This document shows, piece by piece, positions 46,311-55,290 of a stretch of DNA of 64,000 nucleotides. The stretch's first letter is position 1; every line of letters begins with the position of its first letter. The position numbers and the translations under genes were made by a program. Origin of the DNA: OLB9 sp041392785 (GTDB lineage Bacteria; Bacteroidota; Bacteroidia; Chitinophagales; Saprospiraceae); assembly GCA_041392785.1 (NCBI GenBank), contig JAWKLK010000010.1:1-64000 (forward strand), in the 5' to 3' direction. A model generated the notes under the pieces. It was not told the DNA's origin. It ran no database searches and was given only the letters and a program-made list of their open reading frames with translations.

Positions 46311-46769
46311 TTAAATCAATTTGAATAAATATTTGTTTTTGTATTTTATTTGAAATTTGTTTAAAAAGTCAAGATATTCATCTTTGAATGTTTGTTTTTT
46401 ATGGTGCTCCTTTTGGTTCATAACATATTTTACTACATTATCAATGGCGGAATGACTATAAGAAAATGCCCCATAACCCTTTTGCCAATTGAATTTGAAT
46501 TTTGTAAAATTCTTTTCCTTTATAAAATCATTGCTTGACTTTTTTAATTCTCTTACCAAATCAGACAAACAACAACTTGGGTTCATACCAATGAAAATAT
46601 GGATATGGTCGGGCATACCGTTAATTGCAAGCATTTTTTGTCCTTTGTTTTGAACTATACCTGTTATGTATTTATACAATTCATCTTCCCATTCAGGCGA
46701 AATCAAACAGTCTCGGTGTTCAACAGCAAAAACAGTTTGAATGTAGATTTGTGAAAATGTACTTGCCAT
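46311..46769 (-). CDS. REP-associated tyrosine transposase (IS200/IS605-like, RAYT)
   Basis: A 152-residue Y1 HUH single-strand transposase. The HUH motif is His55-Ile-His57 (PDHIHIF) and the nucleophile is likely Tyr115 in VVKYVMNQKEHHKK, with Gln119 nearby. There is no tnpB. Two copies of a palindromic repeat in the same orientation flank the gene at about 60 and 40 bases, as in RAYT genes that mobilise REP elements. It lies inside the hsd operon, between hsdS and hsdM. Confidence 0.88.
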   Translation of the reverse strand: MASTFSQIYIQTVFAVEHRDCLISPEWEDELYKYITGIVQNKGQKMLAINGMPDHIHIFIGMNPSCCLSDLVRELKKSSNDFIKEKNFTKFKFNWQKGYGAFSYSHSAIDNVVKYVMNQKEHHKKQTFKDEYLDFLNKFQIKYKNKYLFKLI

Positions 46770-46805
46770 AGTTTTTTAAATTTTATTTTCTAATTTTTTA
46801 TTACA

Positions 46806-46918
46806 TAGGGATAACATATTTATAGAAAAATCATAATCACACAATGGGTACGACCCCATCGGGGTCGAATATTGAACCGCCTTTGTTTTTCTATAAATAT
46901 TTGACCCCGTTGGGGTCA
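46806..46918. repeat. Three-hairpin REP-like repeat, copy 2 (between transposase and hsdS)
   Basis: Large stem arms are 46816-46830 and 46886-46900, enclosing CGACCCC-ATC-GGGGTCG at 46851-46867; the trailing TGACCCC-GTT-GGGGTCA hairpin is 46902-46918. The first small hairpin has lost its left arm. The first 62 bases equal those of copy 1, so the two are recent duplicates. Confidence 0.9.
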
Positions 46919-46940
46919 TTGATTCTTTTATCAAATTTGT

Positions 46941-46969
46941 TCTATAAACATTTGACCCCGGTGGGGTCA
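46941..46969. repeat. Partial repeat: right arm and hairpin only
   Basis: A further half unit, TCTATAAACATT followed by TGACCCC-GGT-GGGGTCA (46953-46969), lies just after copy 2. The left arm is absent. It looks like a duplicated right end of the same element. Confidence 0.75.
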
Positions 46970-47062
46970 TGTCATCTATGATTGTCATTATTTTATAAAT
47001 ATAAATTATTTGGATTCATTGATTCAATGTTTTTGGTCATTTACGGTGCGTTATTACTGCTA

Positions 47063-48439
47063 TTATTTCTTGCTTTTCTTTCCTGTCTTTCCGGCAGGCA
47101 GGTTAACGGTTTGTTTCTTCTTCTTCTCTTGTTCTTTTACCAATTTCTCGGCTTGTATTTTTTTGAGCAATTCGCTGGCAGGTTCGTAGTCTGCGGCGGC
47201 TTTGCATTGGGCTATTTCTGCTTCGCTCAATAGTTTGCCTTCAAAGGCTTTTTTAAGTATGCTTTGGCGTAAGGCTTCGGCTTTTTCTATGCTTTCGGTT
47301 AGGCTTTGCTCCATTTTGTCGCATACCGATAAACGGCTTTCTATTTCTTGAACGATTTGGGTTTGTTCTTGGATTGAACTTGGAAAAATTGTTTTAATTG
47401 GAAGTATCTTATTGACTGATAGTCCAGGTTGTGCTGTACCTGTTGAATACTGATTCAACTTCATTTCTGTAAGTTTATAATACAGACATTTAATATCTAT
47501 TTCCTTTTTGGCAGATACCACAACTGCGTGTTCTGTTGCGTGAAATTTACCATTTACTAAGTGTACATTTCCACACAATGCTCCTTGTCTTCCTACTATT
47601 GGAAATAATCCTTCGTGAGTTAAAGATTTTACATATCCTCTAAGTCCATTACCACCATAACAAGGGAATAATCCATTTTCAAATGCAGCGTTTATTTCAT
47701 CTGCTTTTATGAAATATCCTGCTTTCATATCGCAAACATCCGAAATCTTCACCCATTTCCACCCCTTCGGCAAGTTGTCTGAACTGTGATTTTTTTGATT
47801 GCTGTGATTGTCTTGATTTTCCTCATTCGTAATTGAAGTAAACCCACCCTCAAACGCCTTTTTTAACACCGCTTGGCGATAGACTTTGAGTTGCTCTTGT
47901 GCTTTTTTGAAATTGGCGATGCCGTTGTCTAAATCGGAAAACAGGGCTTCGATTTTGGATACTATGGCTCGTTGGATGGGTAGGGGGGCAAAGGGAATAG
48001 AAAGATTTTTAAGAATAGTTTGGCTGATATTTGGCTGTGCTCCACCAGTACCTTGTGAAATCAATTTTTGCCTTTTGTTCAAGAGAAAATTAAACAAGTA
48101 TTTTGGTTCAATTGCACTACTCTTAAAAATTCCGCAAATAGCTTGATTAGTTGCTGCTTCAACACCTAAAAAAGCAAGTTTGCCAATCGTTGCACCATAC
48201 AATGCAATCAGTAATGTTCCCTCGGGAAAAATCTTTGCACTTGAATTTTTTATCGCTTCTTCTGAAATATGTTCTTCTGTATCATAAATTATGCCTTTAT
48301 CCAATTCTCCCGATTTTACCCAAGGAATTGAACCTTGATAAAATTCAATATTATTTCTTGAAGGTGTTCCTCCCGAAGTAGTAAAGCAGATTTCACCCAG
48401 TTCACATTCAATCCAATCTTCTCTCATAATGCTGCTCAT
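47063..48439 (-). CDS. hsdS: Type I restriction-modification specificity subunit S
   Basis: A 458-residue specificity protein with two target-recognition domains (about 8-150 and 215-360), each followed by a conserved helical segment (ALFSDLDNGIANFKKAQEQL; LSVCDKMEQSLTESIEKAEAL) and the repeat LKKAFEGG / LKKAFEGKLL. These features set a bipartite DNA site. Start may also be at Met5. The C-terminus carries a Lys-rich tail with NLPAGKTG, encoded by an imperfect CCTG...CAGGCAGG palindrome at 47082-47102. It is transcribed after hsdR, with a repeat element between. Confidence 0.92.
   Translation of the reverse strand: MSSIMREDWIECELGEICFTTSGGTPSRNNIEFYQGSIPWVKSGELDKGIIYDTEEHISEEAIKNSSAKIFPEGTLLIALYGATIGKLAFLGVEAATNQAICGIFKSSAIEPKYLFNFLLNKRQKLISQGTGGAQPNISQTILKNLSIPFAPLPIQRAIVSKIEALFSDLDNGIANFKKAQEQLKVYRQAVLKKAFEGGFTSITNEENQDNHSNQKNHSSDNLPKGWKWVKISDVCDMKAGYFIKADEINAAFENGLFPCYGGNGLRGYVKSLTHEGLFPIVGRQGALCGNVHLVNGKFHATEHAVVVSAKKEIDIKCLYYKLTEMKLNQYSTGTAQPGLSVNKILPIKTIFPSSIQEQTQIVQEIESRLSVCDKMEQSLTESIEKAEALRQSILKKAFEGKLLSEAEIAQCKAAADYEPASELLKKIQAEKLVKEQEKKKKQTVNLPAGKTGKKSKK
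47082..47102. repeat. Imperfect palindrome in the 3' end of hsdS
   Basis: The 21 bases read CCTGTCTTT-CCGG-CAGGCAGG, a decayed form of the palindrome CCTGCCTGCCGGCAGGCAGG. On the coding strand it gives LPAGKTG in the disordered tail of HsdS. Similar LPAGRQAG-coding palindromes are scattered in many bacterial genomes. Confidence 0.5.
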
Positions 48440-48470
48440 AGGTTAGATTTTTTTGATTAAATGTTGGGCA

Positions 48471-48588
48471 TTATCCCGAAGGGATAAAATATTTATAGAA
48501 AACGAAACGCGCGAATGGTACGACCCCTGCGGGGTCGAATGTTGTACGTAACCAAATTTTCTATAAATATTTAACCCCGTTGGGGTCG
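48471..48588. repeat. Three-hairpin REP-like repeat, copy 3 (between hsdS and hsdR)
   Basis: First hairpin TTATCCC-GAA-GGGATAA (48471-48487), which reads C-UUCG-G in the minus-strand RNA. Large stem arms 48489-48502 and 48557-48570 enclose CGACCCC-TGC-GGGGTCG at 48521-48537. The last hairpin is ACCCC-GTT-GGGGT at 48574-48586. Stems are kept although loops and linkers differ from copies 1 and 2, so structure rather than sequence appears conserved. Confidence 0.88.
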
Positions 48589-48606
48589 CATAGCATTCTT
48601 CTTTCA

Positions 48607-51420
48607 TTATGCAGCCAGTACCTCGTTAAGTTCGTTAATAATATCGTTCATTTCAGCTCCAAAGAGTTGGTACATTTTGCCTCTTCCGCCTTTTTCATCA
48701 AAGGGTGTATAGTCAAGGTCTTCCAATTCTATGTGGTAGCTGTTTACTATGTGGTTTTTAATGTCACGCAACCAGTCCATTTGTTCGGGGGTAAAGCGGT
48801 TGTGTTGCCCAGCATTTTGTTTAAAAATCCAGTTTTTAAAATTCTCGTCAATGGTTTTATCAAAGGGTTTCAGTTCGCTGTCAATGCCACAAGCCCTGCG
48901 TATCAACGAAATCAAAGCCGTGAGTTCGTCCACAGGTTGTTTGCTTTTCAATTCTTCCAGTTGTGCATAAGCCGCCCACACATAGTCGGGGGCTAGCATA
49001 GGTTTGTCTAACTTCAACTTGTCAAACACTTCCTTTATCATTTTAAAGGTAATGTTTCTGCGGTTGTAGGGTTGTTGATAAAAAATGGTAAGTGCCTTTA
49101 TCTCGTCTTGGTTAGCCAACAGATACTCGCTAAAATCTTTTACAATTTCCTTTGCCTTATCCACCGAAGTGGTGTCCCATTCCGATTTGGTTATGGTGTC
49201 TATGTTGTGGCTGTCTATGATTTGCTCGTGTTCTTGGCGTACTTTTTCAATGTAGTCGTTCAGTTTGCCATTAAAGATAGAAGCAGCCGTTTCAATGAGT
49301 TGCTTTTGAGCTGTTTGCTTGGCTTGTTCTATCAAAGCAGGGGTGCGGACTTGCTCGGGAATGGCTTCAATAATTGGTTTTGCCTTTTCTTCAATTTCGT
49401 CTTGGTCAAAAGCCGATAGCAATTCCTTGCTGATTTGTTTCAGGTTTTTGCCCTTGCTGTATTCCAGTAGTTTTTCTTTTTCCTTTTCGGTAATTTGTTT
49501 TTCCAAACGGATAAGTCGGTTTGCCAATGAGAGAAACAAATCTTCTTCAGCTACACCCATAGTTACTGCTCCCAAAAGGTCTTTAAGTGCTACGGTGGGT
49601 TTGCGTTCCAGCGGTCGGCTGTCGGTTTTTTTTGATTTAATTAAGCCTACGGCATCTACAATAATAAAGTGGGTTTTCGCACCTGCTGTTTTAGATACCA
49701 TTTGCAAAGCATCTTTGTTTATGGTGCGTGTGCCTCTGCCTTTCATTTGCTCAAAGTAGTTCACACTTTTTACATCTCGCATAAAGAGCAGCACTTCCAA
49801 AGGTTTTACATCTGTGCCTGTGGCAATCATATCTACCGTAACGGCAATGCGTGGGTAGTAGGAATTGCGAAAACGGTTCAGCACCGATTTGGGGTCTTCC
49901 TGTATTTTGTAAGTGAGTTTTTTGCAGAAGTCGTCTCCTTCGTCAAACTCTTCCCGAATGATTTTGATAATATCGTCTGCGTGGCTGTCGGTTTTGGCAA
50001 ATACCAAGGTTTTTGGTACTTCGTATTCTCCGTTTTCGTCTTTTCGATTCGGGAAAATTTCAGTTTGCAACGCTCTTCTAAATTCACGGATAATGTTTCG
50101 GATTTGGCTGGGGTTTACTACCTTTTTATCCAGTTCGTTTCGGGTGTATTCCGTGTCTTCGTCCTCCTGTGTCCAACGGGTTTTTCGGGTGAGTTTGTCT
50201 CGCCTGTCCACATACCAACCTGCCTGAATTTTTCCGCCCTTTTGCGAAATATCCGTTTCAATGGTATAGACATCATAGGGCACATTTACGCCATCCACCA
50301 CCGATTCTTCATAGGTGTATTCGCTCACCACATTTTCCTCAAAAAAACCAAAGGTGCGTTTGTCGGGTGTAGCGGTTAAGCCAATCAGGAAAGCATCAAA
50401 ATAATCCAATACCTGTTTCCAAAGATTGTAAATAGAGCGGTGGCACTCGTCAATCACAATAAAATCAAATTGCTCAATCGGCACTTTGGGGTTGTAGTCC
50501 ACCAGAATGGCTTGTTTCTTTTCCCGTTGTTGCTCCATCCAAGTGGATTCGTTCGGGTTGGTGTCTTCTGCACCTTCTTCCAGTTCTTCGCCTTTCAAAA
50601 TGGCGTACATCCGCTGAATGGTAGAAATACACACCTGACTATCAGAAGCAATATAGCTTGAAGTCAAACGCTGAACATTATACAACTCTGTGAATTTTCG
50701 GTTGCTTTCATTGGGTTGAAAAGCCATAAATTCCTGTTCGGCTTGTTCTCCCAAATTTTTGGTGTCCACCAAAAACAAAATGCGTTTGGCTTTGGCGTGC
50801 TCCAATAAGCGATAAACAAAAGTAGCAGCCGTAAATGTCTTTCCTGCACCCGTTGCCATTTGAATTAAGGCTTTGGGTTTGTTCTTTTTAAAAGAAGTTT
50901 CCAAATTTTTAATCGCCTTAATTTGAGCAGGGCGAAGCCCTGCCTCATTTAAAGCAGGAATATCTAACAATCTTGCTCGTAAACTTTTGTCTTTTTGCAG
51001 CCAGTCTGCGAGTGTTTCAGGCTTGAAAAACCAAAAAATATTTCTGCCTCTTGGTTTCGGGTCTCTCAAATCTCTGAAACGGGTAATTGTTCCTGTGCTT
51101 TCAAACACAAAAGGCAAAGGGTCGTTGTCTAAATATTTTAGTTTTGCATTGGCGTATTCAACGGATTGATCTTCGGCTACTGTGAGCTTATGTCCTTCGT
51201 CTGCCTTTTTGGCTTCAACAATTCCAACAGGTTTTTTGTCCACAAAGAGTACATAGTCTGCAAAACCTGAAGCCGCCTGATATTCTCTCACGGCAACACC
51301 TTTACCTGCACCTAAGTCCACTTCGTTTTTTGATTGAACAATCCAACCCGCCTCTTTCAACATAAAGTCGATTCTGTCTCTGGCTATCTGTTCAGGATTT
51401 TGATTTTTATCTGTTGTCAT
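48607..51420 (-). CDS. hsdR: Type I restriction enzyme subunit R
   Basis: A 937-residue motor endonuclease. Start is placed at the Met at 51420 (MTTDKNQNPEQIARDRIDFM) because upstream residues of the longer frame (to 51519) are not family-like. The N-terminal PD-(D/E)XK nuclease shows ADYVLFV and GIVEAKK. Helicase motifs follow: QMATGAGKTFTAATF (I), DECHRS (II), LIGLTATP (III) and QMKGRGTRT (VI). A C-terminal region binds HsdM/S. It translocates DNA and cuts unmodified foreign DNA. First gene of the hsd operon; GC content by eye is higher than flanking genes, consistent with horizontal gain. Confidence 0.93.
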   Translation of the reverse strand: MTTDKNQNPEQIARDRIDFMLKEAGWIVQSKNEVDLGAGKGVAVREYQAASGFADYVLFVDKKPVGIVEAKKADEGHKLTVAEDQSVEYANAKLKYLDNDPLPFVFESTGTITRFRDLRDPKPRGRNIFWFFKPETLADWLQKDKSLRARLLDIPALNEAGLRPAQIKAIKNLETSFKKNKPKALIQMATGAGKTFTAATFVYRLLEHAKAKRILFLVDTKNLGEQAEQEFMAFQPNESNRKFTELYNVQRLTSSYIASDSQVCISTIQRMYAILKGEELEEGAEDTNPNESTWMEQQREKKQAILVDYNPKVPIEQFDFIVIDECHRSIYNLWKQVLDYFDAFLIGLTATPDKRTFGFFEENVVSEYTYEESVVDGVNVPYDVYTIETDISQKGGKIQAGWYVDRRDKLTRKTRWTQEDEDTEYTRNELDKKVVNPSQIRNIIREFRRALQTEIFPNRKDENGEYEVPKTLVFAKTDSHADDIIKIIREEFDEGDDFCKKLTYKIQEDPKSVLNRFRNSYYPRIAVTVDMIATGTDVKPLEVLLFMRDVKSVNYFEQMKGRGTRTINKDALQMVSKTAGAKTHFIIVDAVGLIKSKKTDSRPLERKPTVALKDLLGAVTMGVAEEDLFLSLANRLIRLEKQITEKEKEKLLEYSKGKNLKQISKELLSAFDQDEIEEKAKPIIEAIPEQVRTPALIEQAKQTAQKQLIETAASIFNGKLNDYIEKVRQEHEQIIDSHNIDTITKSEWDTTSVDKAKEIVKDFSEYLLANQDEIKALTIFYQQPYNRRNITFKMIKEVFDKLKLDKPMLAPDYVWAAYAQLEELKSKQPVDELTALISLIRRACGIDSELKPFDKTIDENFKNWIFKQNAGQHNRFTPEQMDWLRDIKNHIVNSYHIELEDLDYTPFDEKGGRGKMYQLFGAEMNDIINELNEVLAA

Positions 51421-51729
51421 TTTTATCTTCTTTCTGTCGAATGTTGGCAAAAAAACAGCTCTTTTAGTTTTTTCATCGTTGGTTTTTGTGTTGGTATAAA
51501 CCAAATGTGCTGTTTGCACGATTGGCTTTCAACGGTGACGCACAACTTATAAGAATATCTACGAATCCACTTCCACAAAGATAAATCAACTTTCGCTTAT
51601 TTTTATATACTTATAAAGTTTTTAACCAACATGCTATTAAAATTTTATATGTACATTTCCCTTTATTTTTGCCATCGATTAACAATCAGCAAATTCATTC
51701 ACTTCACCACATTTTGAATATCGGATCTA
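51421..51729 (-). other. Non-coding gap upstream of hsdR
   Basis: About 310 bases between hsdR and the M23 peptidase gene. On the minus strand a TATCTTTG (-7-like box, 51576-51583) is a full match to TAnnTTTG, 156 bases before the hsdR start, but no TTG is well placed. Otherwise only AT-rich sequence was seen; no hairpin, repeat or small gene is evident. Confidence 0.4.
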
Positions 51730-53397
51730 TTAAATTTTAATGAATTTATAGGTGAAATTCGCATTTTGACCCGTAATATTTATGAAATACAATCCTGCAG
51801 GCAATAGATCTATTTGAATTGTGCTAGCTTCCAATGTATAATTTATAAGATAAGAATCCATAATGTTACCCAAATTATTGTAGATTGAGATATTATGATT
51901 CGAAAGATCTATCGGTATTATCAATTGATCTCTTGCAGGTACCGGATATAGTTTAATAGAAATTTGGCTATTGTCTGTTGTCGATGTGGATCGTATAGTT
52001 GTAAAACACAACTTAGGGCAACCTATTGCATCTCCAGAGTTATTATATGGTATGATTGTGACACAAATTTTTGTATTTTCAGGAAGGTTGTCTATGTGTT
52101 TAAATGTGATATTCCCCACGTCTTCATCTAGATGGATTGTATTACCATTATTTGATGTCAACTTTACCTTATATCCTGTTGCATTTTGTACCAAATCCCA
52201 TTTTACTTCTATTGATGTTGGAATTGATACCCCATCAGCCAATGGATAAATAATATTAGAGCAAGAAGGCACTGGTTGTGCCATTCCTACATTAAACTCT
52301 TTTATTGCTGTCTCATTATTATGTGTGACTTCAAATGTCCAAATACCTTGTGGATTGTTTGGTAGTGTCTTTGTCCAATACCAGTAAGAGCCATAATCAT
52401 ATGCCTGAGGAGGTGAATGATTCCAGGAACTAAAGATGGTTCCATCAGGTTTTTTAATCATGTAAGTGGTAAGAGATCGCCGTTGTTGTCTAAAATTAGC
52501 AGAAAAGCGCAATGTTTCGCTGGGCTGGATATTTACAGCCTCACACAATACATCATTATTTGCTGGACATCCATCTTGCATATAAGGATTACAAGTATGG
52601 ATTAATAAATCCAAGATTTGCGGAGATAGATATGTATGTTGTGATTCCCACCACGATTGGTTACCATTTAATGAGTTGCAAGTTCCGCCGAAGGGGTCGA
52701 TCAAAATGGTTTGGGATGAATTTTGGTAAAGCTCAAAATGTAAATGTGGCCCAGTAGAATTTCCAGAACTGCCTACAATACCTAGATATTCACCTTTAGC
52801 GACAGTCTGACCGATTGCTTTTGAAGTCACAGAATTCTTTTTTAAGTGGCCATACCATGCCACTGAACCGTCTACATGGCGAATATATATTGCATTCCAT
52901 GAGTTATTATTTAGTTGGCAACTCATGTCATTATTCCCATCAAATTTGTTTATTATCACACCGCTTTGTGCTGCTATAACCTCCACATGATCCTGAGCTT
53001 GTTTATACCAAGGATAAGGCCAAATGGCAATGTCAGTTCCTTTGTGACCGTTATAAGTTCTATTTCCACAATCATAATCCCTTATACCATTACCCAAGTC
53101 ATGATCCACAAAATTGCTAATCAGGTAATATCCAGGTGCTTCTAAATTTACTGATTTTCTTAAAGGCCATCCTAAAGAAAGTATTTGATTTTTATTGGTT
53201 TCAGATTCCATATTGAACCCTAACGCCCGCATATTGTCAATATTCTCCAGAATAATATTTCTTCGTTCAAGCTCATCGAGACAAGTACGATGATTACTGG
53301 ATTCAAACATACCGCCTCCTTGATGCACCTCTTGAGCGGCAAGACTTAAAATAAACATAGAACAAGAAACTAGGAATAGATGGCGTATATATTTCAT
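51730..53397 (-). CDS. T9SS-secreted M23 metallopeptidase
   Basis: A 555-residue secreted protein with signal peptide (1-21). The M23 (LytM) domain (about 65-245) shows zinc ligands in GHKGTDIA and GPHLHFEL, with the usual W-YGHL strand. Ig-like domains follow (about 285-385 and 390-465, the second FN3-like), then a C-terminal sorting domain (IKLYPVPARDQLIIP ... NFTYKFIKI). It likely cuts peptidoglycan cross-bridges of other cells or acts on proteins outside the cell. Single gene; convergent or operon partners are not evident. Confidence 0.88.
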   Translation of the reverse strand: MKYIRHLFLVSCSMFILSLAAQEVHQGGGMFESSNHRTCLDELERRNIILENIDNMRALGFNMESETNKNQILSLGWPLRKSVNLEAPGYYLISNFVDHDLGNGIRDYDCGNRTYNGHKGTDIAIWPYPWYKQAQDHVEVIAAQSGVIINKFDGNNDMSCQLNNNSWNAIYIRHVDGSVAWYGHLKKNSVTSKAIGQTVAKGEYLGIVGSSGNSTGPHLHFELYQNSSQTILIDPFGGTCNSLNGNQSWWESQHTYLSPQILDLLIHTCNPYMQDGCPANNDVLCEAVNIQPSETLRFSANFRQQRRSLTTYMIKKPDGTIFSSWNHSPPQAYDYGSYWYWTKTLPNNPQGIWTFEVTHNNETAIKEFNVGMAQPVPSCSNIIYPLADGVSIPTSIEVKWDLVQNATGYKVKLTSNNGNTIHLDEDVGNITFKHIDNLPENTKICVTIIPYNNSGDAIGCPKLCFTTIRSTSTTDNSQISIKLYPVPARDQLIIPIDLSNHNISIYNNLGNIMDSYLINYTLEASTIQIDLLPAGLYFINITGQNANFTYKFIKI

Positions 53398-53581
53398 TTG
53401 ATGTTCAGTAAATTATTTGTAAAAGTTATAATATATATTACATAAATGTAAAAGTATGAAATCTTTTTAAAATTTCATTGAGTATTAATTCTTTATGTTA
53501 ATCCAAGATAATTTTCTACTAAAACATCCATTCACAACTTTTTTTATTCATGTGAGTTATACCATTGACAAAATATGTACT

Positions 53582-55027
53582 ATGCGCTCATTTATTCTAT
53601 CCACTATCATTGTGCTGACATTGTTTTCTTGTTCGCGCAATCCTGTAACTGGCAAAAAAGAAGTCATGCTCATGTCGGAAGGTCAAGAAATTGCTCTCGG
53701 ACAGGAATCAGATCCTAGTATTGTAGCTCAGTTTGGACTATATGACAATCCAACATTGTCAAATTTTCTTGCCCAAAAAGGTGGACAAATGGCTGCAGTT
53801 TCGCATAGGCCAAACTTGAGTTATACCTTCAGGGTATTGGATTCACCTGTGGTAAATGCCTTTGCGGTGCCGGGAGGTTATGTATATTTTACAAGAGGCA
53901 TTCTAGGCCATTTTAATAATGAGGCAGAATTGGCCGGTGTCTTGGGTCATGAGATTGGTCATATCACAGCAAAGCATTCAGCTAAGCAATATAGTACACA
54001 GTTACTCACTCAATTACTTTTTATTGGAGGATTGGTGGTATCAGAAGATTTTCGAAAGTTTGCAGATGTAGCACAGCAAGGAATGGGATTGTTGTTTTTA
54101 AAATTTAGTAGAGACCATGAGAGCGAATCAGATAAACTTGGTGTTGACTACAGTACCAAAATAGGGTATAATGCACATGAGATGGCTGATTTCTTTAAAA
54201 CACTAAAAAGATTGAGTGATGGGGCAGGAGCTATTCCAACATTTTTATCCACGCATCCTGATCCGGGAGATCGTCAAGTGACGGTAAACAAATTAGCAAC
54301 AGAAGCTCAAGCAAATTTAGATGTTAATGCATTGAAAGTCAATAGGAATGAGTATTTAAAGATGATTGACGGTATCACCTATGGTGAGGATCCAAAACAA
54401 GGTTATGTGGAAAATAATGTATTTTACCATCCTGAATTGAAGTTTAAATACCAGTTGCCGAACGGATGGAATACAGTGAATACGCCTGCGCAAGTAAGTA
54501 CTGCTCCAGCAGATGGCAAAGCATTATTGGCGTTGAGTGCTACAAATGGTACATTAAATGATGTGAGAAATAAAACCATAACAGAAAATAATCTTCAAGT
54601 CATTGAGCAAGCCAATACATCTGTGAATGGACTTAATGCCATCTCTATGCTTAGCGATGTACCATCCACAAACAGCAATGGTCAGTCTACTCCTGCGCTT
54701 AGAGTTTTAACTTACCTGATCGAATATAATGGGCTGATTTACAAGATGCATGGCCTAGCTGAGCAAACTAATTTCAATGGATATTTTTCAACATTTCAGA
54801 GTGCAATGCGTAGTTTCTCTATCTTGACTGATCAAGCCAAGATCAATAAACAGCCAATGAAAATAAAGATAGTTACCGCAAATAAAACCGCAACATTACA
54901 GCAATTGTTAACGGAACAAGGGATGCCATCAAACAGGCTAAACGAATTATCAATTTTGAATGGAATGGAGTTAAATGAAACGCTAACATCAGGAACCATG
55001 TTCAAATCTTTATCAGGAGGATATTAA
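53582..55027 (+). CDS. M48 family metalloprotease lipoprotein
   Basis: A 481-residue zinc protease. The start is placed at the Met at 53582 because it gives a clean lipoprotein signal (MRSFILSTIIVLTLFSC); the longer frame from 53495 adds a non-signal-like stretch. The HEXXH motif is His123-Glu-Ile-Gly-His127 (LGHEIGHITAKHSAKQ), with the third ligand in HESESDKLGVDY. The C-terminal half has a LysM-like/TrfA-type end. Like BepA/LoiP it probably removes misfolded outer-membrane proteins. Confidence 0.9.
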   Translation: MRSFILSTIIVLTLFSCSRNPVTGKKEVMLMSEGQEIALGQESDPSIVAQFGLYDNPTLSNFLAQKGGQMAAVSHRPNLSYTFRVLDSPVVNAFAVPGGYVYFTRGILGHFNNEAELAGVLGHEIGHITAKHSAKQYSTQLLTQLLFIGGLVVSEDFRKFADVAQQGMGLLFLKFSRDHESESDKLGVDYSTKIGYNAHEMADFFKTLKRLSDGAGAIPTFLSTHPDPGDRQVTVNKLATEAQANLDVNALKVNRNEYLKMIDGITYGEDPKQGYVENNVFYHPELKFKYQLPNGWNTVNTPAQVSTAPADGKALLALSATNGTLNDVRNKTITENNLQVIEQANTSVNGLNAISMLSDVPSTNSNGQSTPALRVLTYLIEYNGLIYKMHGLAEQTNFNGYFSTFQSAMRSFSILTDQAKINKQPMKIKIVTANKTATLQQLLTEQGMPSNRLNELSILNGMELNETLTSGTMFKSLSGGY

Positions 55028-55116
55028 TAGAGTTGAAGGATTTATAAGAATTTTATAATTGAAAATCAATAAATTAGGTAGAATTTAAAAAATATTGAAA
55101 AAAACATATTCATTTT

Positions 55117-55149
55117 TTTGGATGAATAACTATAAAGTCTATATCTTTG
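55117..55149 (+). promoter_or_regulatory. Predicted promoter of the tRNA pair
   Basis: TTTG at 55117-55120 and, 21 bases on, TATCTTTG at 55142-55149 match the Bacteroidota -33/-7 pattern. It precedes tRNA-Gly by 37 bases, consistent with a short leader. Best promoter match in the window. Confidence 0.65.
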
Positions 55150-55186
55150 CGTCGCTTTTCTAAAAAGCAAACGTTTATTGAAAAAT

Positions 55187-55259
55187 GCGGAAGTAGCTCA
55201 GTTGGTAGAGCGCGACCTTGCCAAGGTCGAAGTCGCGGGTTCGAGTCCCGTCTTCCGCT
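55187..55259 (+). tRNA. tRNA-Gly (GCC)
   Basis: A 73-base cloverleaf: acceptor GCGGAAG with CTTCCGC, D-arm AGCTC/GAGC, anticodon stem CGACC/GGTCG with loop TTGCCAA (anticodon GCC at 55220-55222), and T-arm CGGGTTCGAGTCCCG. Discriminator T. The CCA end is not encoded. Confidence 0.97.
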
Positions 55260-55290
55260 CACAGAAATATTATTTATTCCGAGTCTTTTA

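Noticed and set aside
46078..46988. Two short minus-strand frames (46078-46266 and 46776-46988) with similar peptides containing MTPTGSN and YPLCDYDFSINML
   Set aside because: Both translate the hairpin repeats; the similarity comes from the repeated DNA, not from a gene family.
46130..48588. CRISPR-like array
   Set aside because: The repeats are long, few, palindromic and spaced by whole genes; there are no spacers of even length and no cas genes.
49669..50379. A 236-residue plus-strand frame inside hsdR
   Set aside because: It lies wholly opposite a conserved gene with clear helicase motifs and has no domain-like features; GC-ending codons of hsdR produce long antisense frames.
51421..51519. 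N-terminal extension of HsdR by 33 residues
   Set aside because: The extra residues are not family-like; the Met at 51420 begins the conserved N-terminus.
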